This document shows, one piece after another, positions 59,990 to 64,000 of a DNA stretch of 64,000 bases. How positions within the stretch are numbered: position 1 is the stretch's first letter; each line of letters begins with the position of its first letter. The position numbers were made by a program, and so were the translations under genes. Source of the stretch: Desmodus rotundus (lineage: Eukaryota; Chordata; Mammalia; Chiroptera; Phyllostomidae); the NCBI RefSeq assembly GCF_022682495.2, contig NC_071394.1, positions 28,678,470 through 28,742,469 of the forward strand, in the 5' to 3' direction. The notes under the pieces were generated by a model. That model saw nothing but the letters and a program-made list of their open reading frames with translations. It was not told where the DNA came from and did not search any database.

Positions 59990-62035
59990 AACCAAAAGAA
60001 CAACAACAAATTTAACATCAAAAAACAACCAGAACTGCCAGAAAATCGAACTGTATGAAACAACCAACAACCAAGGAGTTAAAGAAGAAACATTCATCCA
60101 GACCAGTAAGAGGGTCAGAGATGGGTAGCCAGGGCAGAGAAGACTCGTGGCAAGGTGGTGGCTGGAGACCAGGAGGTCCCACGTTTGCATGTGGATAAAC
60201 CAGGAGGAACAACTGGGAAGCGAAACAGACTGTGCAACCCAGGGTTCCAGCATGCTGGGGTGGGGGAAGAAAGCCTCAAAACCTCTGGCTGTAAAAACCT
60301 GTCCAGGTTGCAGCAGCAGGAAAAACTCACAGCTTCACAGAAGAGTTTGTTGAAGAGAACCACAGGGTCCTAGAATGTACACAAACCCACCCACCTGGGA
60401 ATCAGCACCAGAAAGGCCCAATTTGCTTGTGGATAGAGGAGGAAGTAACTGAAAGCCTAGGAGAGCCAAGCAAGCAGCACTGTTCACTCTCAGATCCCTC
60501 CCACACATACAGCACAATGCAGAGACCTGGGTTGCCCCGTCGTGGCAAATACCTAAGCCTCCACTCATTACTATGTAACAGGTGAGCCAAGACAAAGAAA
60601 TATGGCCCAAATGAAAGAATAGATTAAAACTCCAAAAATAGAACTAAGACATGAAGAGATAGGTTGGCTAACCTATCAGATGCAGTGTTCAAAACACTGG
60701 TAATCGGGATGCTCACAGAAATGGTTGAGTATAGTTGCAAAATAGAAGAAAAAGTGAAGGCTATGCAAAGTGAAATAAAGAAAAATATACAGGGAACCAA
60801 CAGTGAAGGGAAGGAAACCAGGATTCAAATCAACAATTTGGAGCCAAAGGAAGAAATAAACATTCAACCACAACAGAATGAAGAAACAAGAATCCAAAAA
60901 TATAAGGAGAGGCTTAGGAATCTCTGGGACAACTTTAAACATTCCAACACCTGTGTCATAGGGGTGCCAGAAGGAGATAGGAAGAGCAAGAAATTGAAAA
61001 CTTACTGTATTTTCCGGACTATAAGACGCACTAGACCATAAAACGTACCTAGGTTTTAGAAGAGGAAAATAGGAAAAAAAACCCTGCTCCACCACCGCCC
61101 CGCCCCGCCCTCGAGCCAGGTAAGCCACATTCGGACTATAAGACGCACCCCCATATTCCTCCCAAATTTGGGGGGCGGGTAGTGTGTCTTATAGTCCAAA
61201 AAATACGATATTTGAAAAAATAATGAAGGGGAATCTCCCCAATCTGGCAAGGAAATAGACTTCCAGGAAGCCCAGAGAGTCCCAAAGAAATGGGACCCAA
61301 GGAAGCACACACCAAGTCACATCATCATTAAGTTACCCAAGATTAAAGAGAAGGAGAGAATCTTAAAAGCAGCAAGAGAAAAGGAGACAGTTACCTACAA
61401 AGCAGTTCCCATAATACTACTAGCTGATTTCTCAAAAGAAAACTTGCAGGCAAGAAGGGGCTGGAAATAAGTATTCCAAGTCATGAAAGGCAAGGACCTA
61501 CATCCAAGATTATTCTATCCAGCAAAGCTATCATTTAGAAGGGAAGGCAGATAAAGTGCTTCCCAGATAAGGTCAAGTTAAAGGAGTTCATCATCACCAA
61601 GCTCTTATTATATGAAATGTTAAAGTGACTTATCTAATAAAAAGATCAAAAATATGAACAGTAAAATGACAACTATCAACAACTATCAACAACTGAACCA
61701 AAAAAAAAAACAAGAACAAAAACAAAAACAAAGTAAACAAACAACTAGAACAGGAACAGAATCACAGAAATGGAGATCACATGGAGGGTTATCAGCAGGG
61801 AGGGGGAGGGGAGAGAATGCGGGAAAAGTACAGGGAATAAGCATAAATGGTAGGTACAAAATAGACAGGGGGAGGTTAAGAATAGTATAGAAAATGGAGA
61901 AGCCAAAAACTTCTATGCACAACCCATGTACATGAACTAAAGGGGGGAATGCTGGTGGGAGGTGGGGTGCAGGATGGAGGGGAATAAAGGGGAGAAAAAA
62001 ATGGGACAACTGTAATAGCATAATGAATAAAACAT
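59990..62035 (+). mobile_element. Near-complete HAL1 retrotransposon (ORF1 only, inactive)
   Basis: A leader of about 670 bases precedes an ORF1-like frame at 60664-61041. This frame has a coiled coil and the RNA-binding-region motif NLWDNFKHSNTCVIGVPEGD typical of L1 ORF1p. The frame breaks at the MITE inserted at 61005-61208 and continues with stops to about 61625 (e.g. KIKEKERILKAAREKETVTY). An A/CA-rich 3' region follows and ends near 'aataaaacatacttta'. No ORF2 is present, which defines HAL1. It lies antisense to MATN2. Confidence 0.85.
61005..61208. mobile_element. TA-flanked MITE inserted in HAL1
   Basis: The inverted ends share GGACTATAAGAC(G/A)CAC (61016-61031 and the complement at 61182-61197), with GTATTTT outside. 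TA duplications occur at 61003-61004 and 61209-61210, and removing the element restores HAL1 sequence. A third copy of the 16-mer at 61133-61148 makes the right half a separate inverted repeat. It has no coding capacity. TA duplication points to Tc1/mariner-type mobilisation. Confidence 0.8.
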
Positions 62036-62091
62036 ACTTTAAAAATGCTTAAGTCTAAGACTCCACAAATAAGGATTCTGGCTTGGTTTTT

Positions 62092-62300
62092 TATAAAAAT
62101 ATTTTATTTATTTAGTTCTTTAAAGAGAGGGGAAGGGAGGAAGAAAGAGAGGGAGAGAAACACTGATATATGAGAAAATCATGGATAGGCTGCCTCTTGC
62201 AGGCCCCCAATTGGGGACCTGGCCCGAAACCCAGGCATCTAACTGGCAACCTTTCGGTTTGCAGGCCGTAGCTCAGTGCACTGAGCCACACCAGGCAGGG
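62092..62300 (-). mobile_element. VES-type bat SINE
   Basis: The head is at 62300 (reverse complement 'tgagccacaccaggcagggc'), followed by 'ggcaacctttcggtttgcag', 'cgaaacccaggcatctaact' and a T/A-rich tail at 62092-62115. Confidence 0.88.
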
Positions 62301-63699
62301 CAGAATTCTGGTTTTAAAATACTAAAAGAAGTATTTTCATTCCCAAATCAATAAAGTACTTAAAAATTAAAGATGCAAATTCCTTTATCTCTTACCAGAA
62401 TATTTGTATCTCAGATTTCCAATTGGGAAATCCAATTGAGATTTCCAGTGAACTTAGATATAAGGAAAACACCAATAACCTCTCTCCACCCCCGCAAAAA
62501 ACTGCCCGTCAGCTCATGCAAAAATTATAGTGAATAATTAAAGAATAACAAAATCTACAGTTAGTTACGAGCCGAGGCCAGAAACCTAAGAAAAATCAGA
62601 ATTATAGGAAATTCTTCACTTATTCAATAAACGAAGCACTTTGTCCCAGACTTGGGGATACAATGATGAACCAAATAGACAAAGGGGTTCCTGCAGTCAC
62701 GCAGCCTGTGTTCTAAGGGTTAGTAACGGGAAGCTGCAGGAACAGTGCAGTGACTGAAAGAACTGCAAATGCAAAGGTCCTGAGGTAGAACGAACCAGCC
62801 CCATCTGAGAACCGAAAAAGCCAGAGGGGCCGTCAGACGTACCCTAAATAACTAAAATACAAGACAAAATGTGCTAGAAATCCATAAGGGGGATGCTGAC
62901 AATACAACAGGAGTTCAGAAAGGGGATGAGTTACCGCCAGGCATGAGTGGATCTGAACCGGCTGGCAGGTAAGCGTGAGAGAATGGAGAAAGGGAAGCGG
63001 CACCAGGCTGAGGGACCAGTGTGAGTAACTGTGCAGACATGGAGGAAAGCAGAACCGGCGTGGCCGTTGAATTTCACTCTGGGAAGCCCAAGGGCAGTAG
63101 CAGGAGGGACGATCAGAAGGACAACTGACGCCCAATGGCAGAGGGCCTGCTGACTGTAGGCCGAGTGCTCTGAACTCCATTCAGCAGGCAGTGTGGACAA
63201 CTCAAGGTCAATTCCTTAAAAAGGGAGATGGGTGATTTCATCTGAGTTATGCTTTAGAGGGATAAATCTCAAATATCACAGTTGCTCTCAGCTCTGGGAA
63301 ATGGAAAGGGTTACTATAAATAGTTAGCTAATTATCAATAAGAAAGGAAGCAAAGGGAATTGGACACTGTTAAGCATAATCAACCAGGGAGCATAAACCT
63401 GTTTGTTTCATCAGGAAGCTGCAGATTCACACACTCCAGGGGAGCTCAGCATTTCCCCCCTACCTACCATGCAAAGGGGATTAACACCAGATTTTGGGGG
63501 GGGAGCAAGGGGTGGTAAGCATATGCGCAACGGAAGTCAAGGTGGCACAGGGAGAGGTGTTTGACCATAGAAGCCTGTCGGTCTAATCTGGGAAAGGGGT
63601 CATTGGCTAGGGAGGGGGTGGACTCATCAGAAGCTCACAAAAGCTTCGAAGTTGACTGGTTATTTTTGAAAAAGCTCCTGGTCATAATCCCAGGGGAAC

Positions 63700-63772
63700 A
63701 AAGGAGGGAGGGGGGAGAAGGGGGGGAGAGAGAGAGAGAGAGGGAGAGAGAGAGGGAGAGAGAGGGAGAGAA
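63700..63772 (+). repeat. Polypurine (GA/GGGA) tract
   Basis: About 70 bases of almost pure A and G: GGGAGG units, then (GA)n, then GGGAGAGAGA units. It is a low-complexity microsatellite, the kind of sequence able to form triplex DNA. Confidence 0.9.
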
Positions 63773-64000
63773 TCTCATCCACCCAGTAATGCACTTGCCT
63801 TTGTTCACACGCACTCTCTCTCACTGGAGAACACGCAACCGTGTGGGTCTAGCAGCCAGCCGGGCTGGCCCAAGACTGCACAGGCTCCATAGGACTAAGC
63901 TTTAATATGAAGCAGAAACTCTGGAAGCTGGCCTTTGTGTCGGCCTTGCTGAAGACAAGGTTGGACTGTTTCCATGGCAGGATGGACGGAGATGGGACAC

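Larger units (their letters stand above)
6500..64000 (-). other. MATN2: MATN2 gene (matrilin-2), EGF2 to 3' UTR
   Basis: Matrilin-2 is a secreted, oligomeric adaptor of the extracellular matrix that bridges collagens, fibrillin, fibronectin and other matrilins. The full family protein has a signal peptide, A domain 1, ten EGF modules, A domain 2, a unique segment and a coiled coil (human about 956 residues). Fifteen exons here give 677 contiguous residues from EGF2 to the stop with every junction in phase and no frameshift. All internal introns read are GT-AG with phase 1, except the last, which is U12 AT-AC. Signal peptide, A domain 1 and EGF1 (about 279 residues) must lie right of the window. 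The gene-span low end is an estimate. Confidence 0.96.
58640..64000 (-). other. MATN2: MATN2 intron between EGF1 and EGF2 (partial)
   Basis: No EGF1 or A-domain exon is recognisable up to the window edge. The stretch contains a HAL1 copy with an inserted MITE, a VES SINE, an L2-like piece (about 62600-62800) and a polypurine tract. 58650-59950 and 63200-63680 show nothing I recognise. Confidence 0.7.

Noticed and set aside
60664..61041. 125-codon frame as a host coiled-coil gene
   Set aside because: The sequence is HAL1 ORF1, ended by the MITE insertion, and it is surrounded by HAL1 leader and 3' sequence.
58640..64000. EGF1 exon expected upstream of EGF2
   Set aside because: No minus-strand reading with EGF1 cysteine spacing and splice sites was found, so it is placed outside the window.

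Overview
This is a vertebrate genomic window, almost certainly from a bat. Two genes can be read at codon level, and both are typical mammalian intron-split genes. The interspersed repeats are mammalian (MIR, L2, old L1, ERVL-MaLR LTRs, HAL1). Seven copies of a tRNA-derived SINE match the VES family of bats, with its 'ggttcaattcc' B box and 'gtcagggcacatgcctggg' core. The bat call rests on recognising these repeats by eye; the family or species cannot be fixed.

Layout. Positions 1-2405 (+ strand) hold the 3' part of RPL30: exon 4, exon 5 and, in the intron between them, an H/ACA snoRNA that fits SNORA72. Positions 2406 to about 6500 are intergenic between convergent genes. From about 6500 to 64000 (- strand) lies the 3' two thirds of MATN2 (matrilin-2), an extracellular-matrix adaptor protein. 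Fifteen MATN2 coding exons can be joined in one open frame of 677 residues. In gene order they are nine EGF exons (EGF2 to EGF10, 58639 down to 19414), two exons for the second von Willebrand factor A domain (15401-14988 and 12680-12528), two exons for the matrilin-2 unique segment (11472-11401 and 9326-9192), and two exons for the C-terminal coiled coil (8837-8739 and 7055-7000). The last two are separated by a U12-type AT-AC intron with textbook splice signals. The signal peptide, first A domain, EGF1 and promoter lie beyond the right edge. RPL30 next to MATN2 in convergent orientation matches the order on human 8q22.

Everything else is intron or intergenic DNA with interspersed repeats. 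The clearest are a 5'-truncated L1 with a 17-bp exact target duplication, two HAL1 copies, a mariner relic nested inside a Tigger element, two TA-flanked mariner-type MITEs, hAT remnants and four LTR fragments. I found no CRISPR, operon, toxin or intact viral gene, and no convincing new protein-coding gene. The most notable items are the AT-AC intron, the intronic snoRNA, a near-perfect 32-bp palindrome beside the EGF2 exon, the MITE structures and a Ser-to-Cys change in RPL30.
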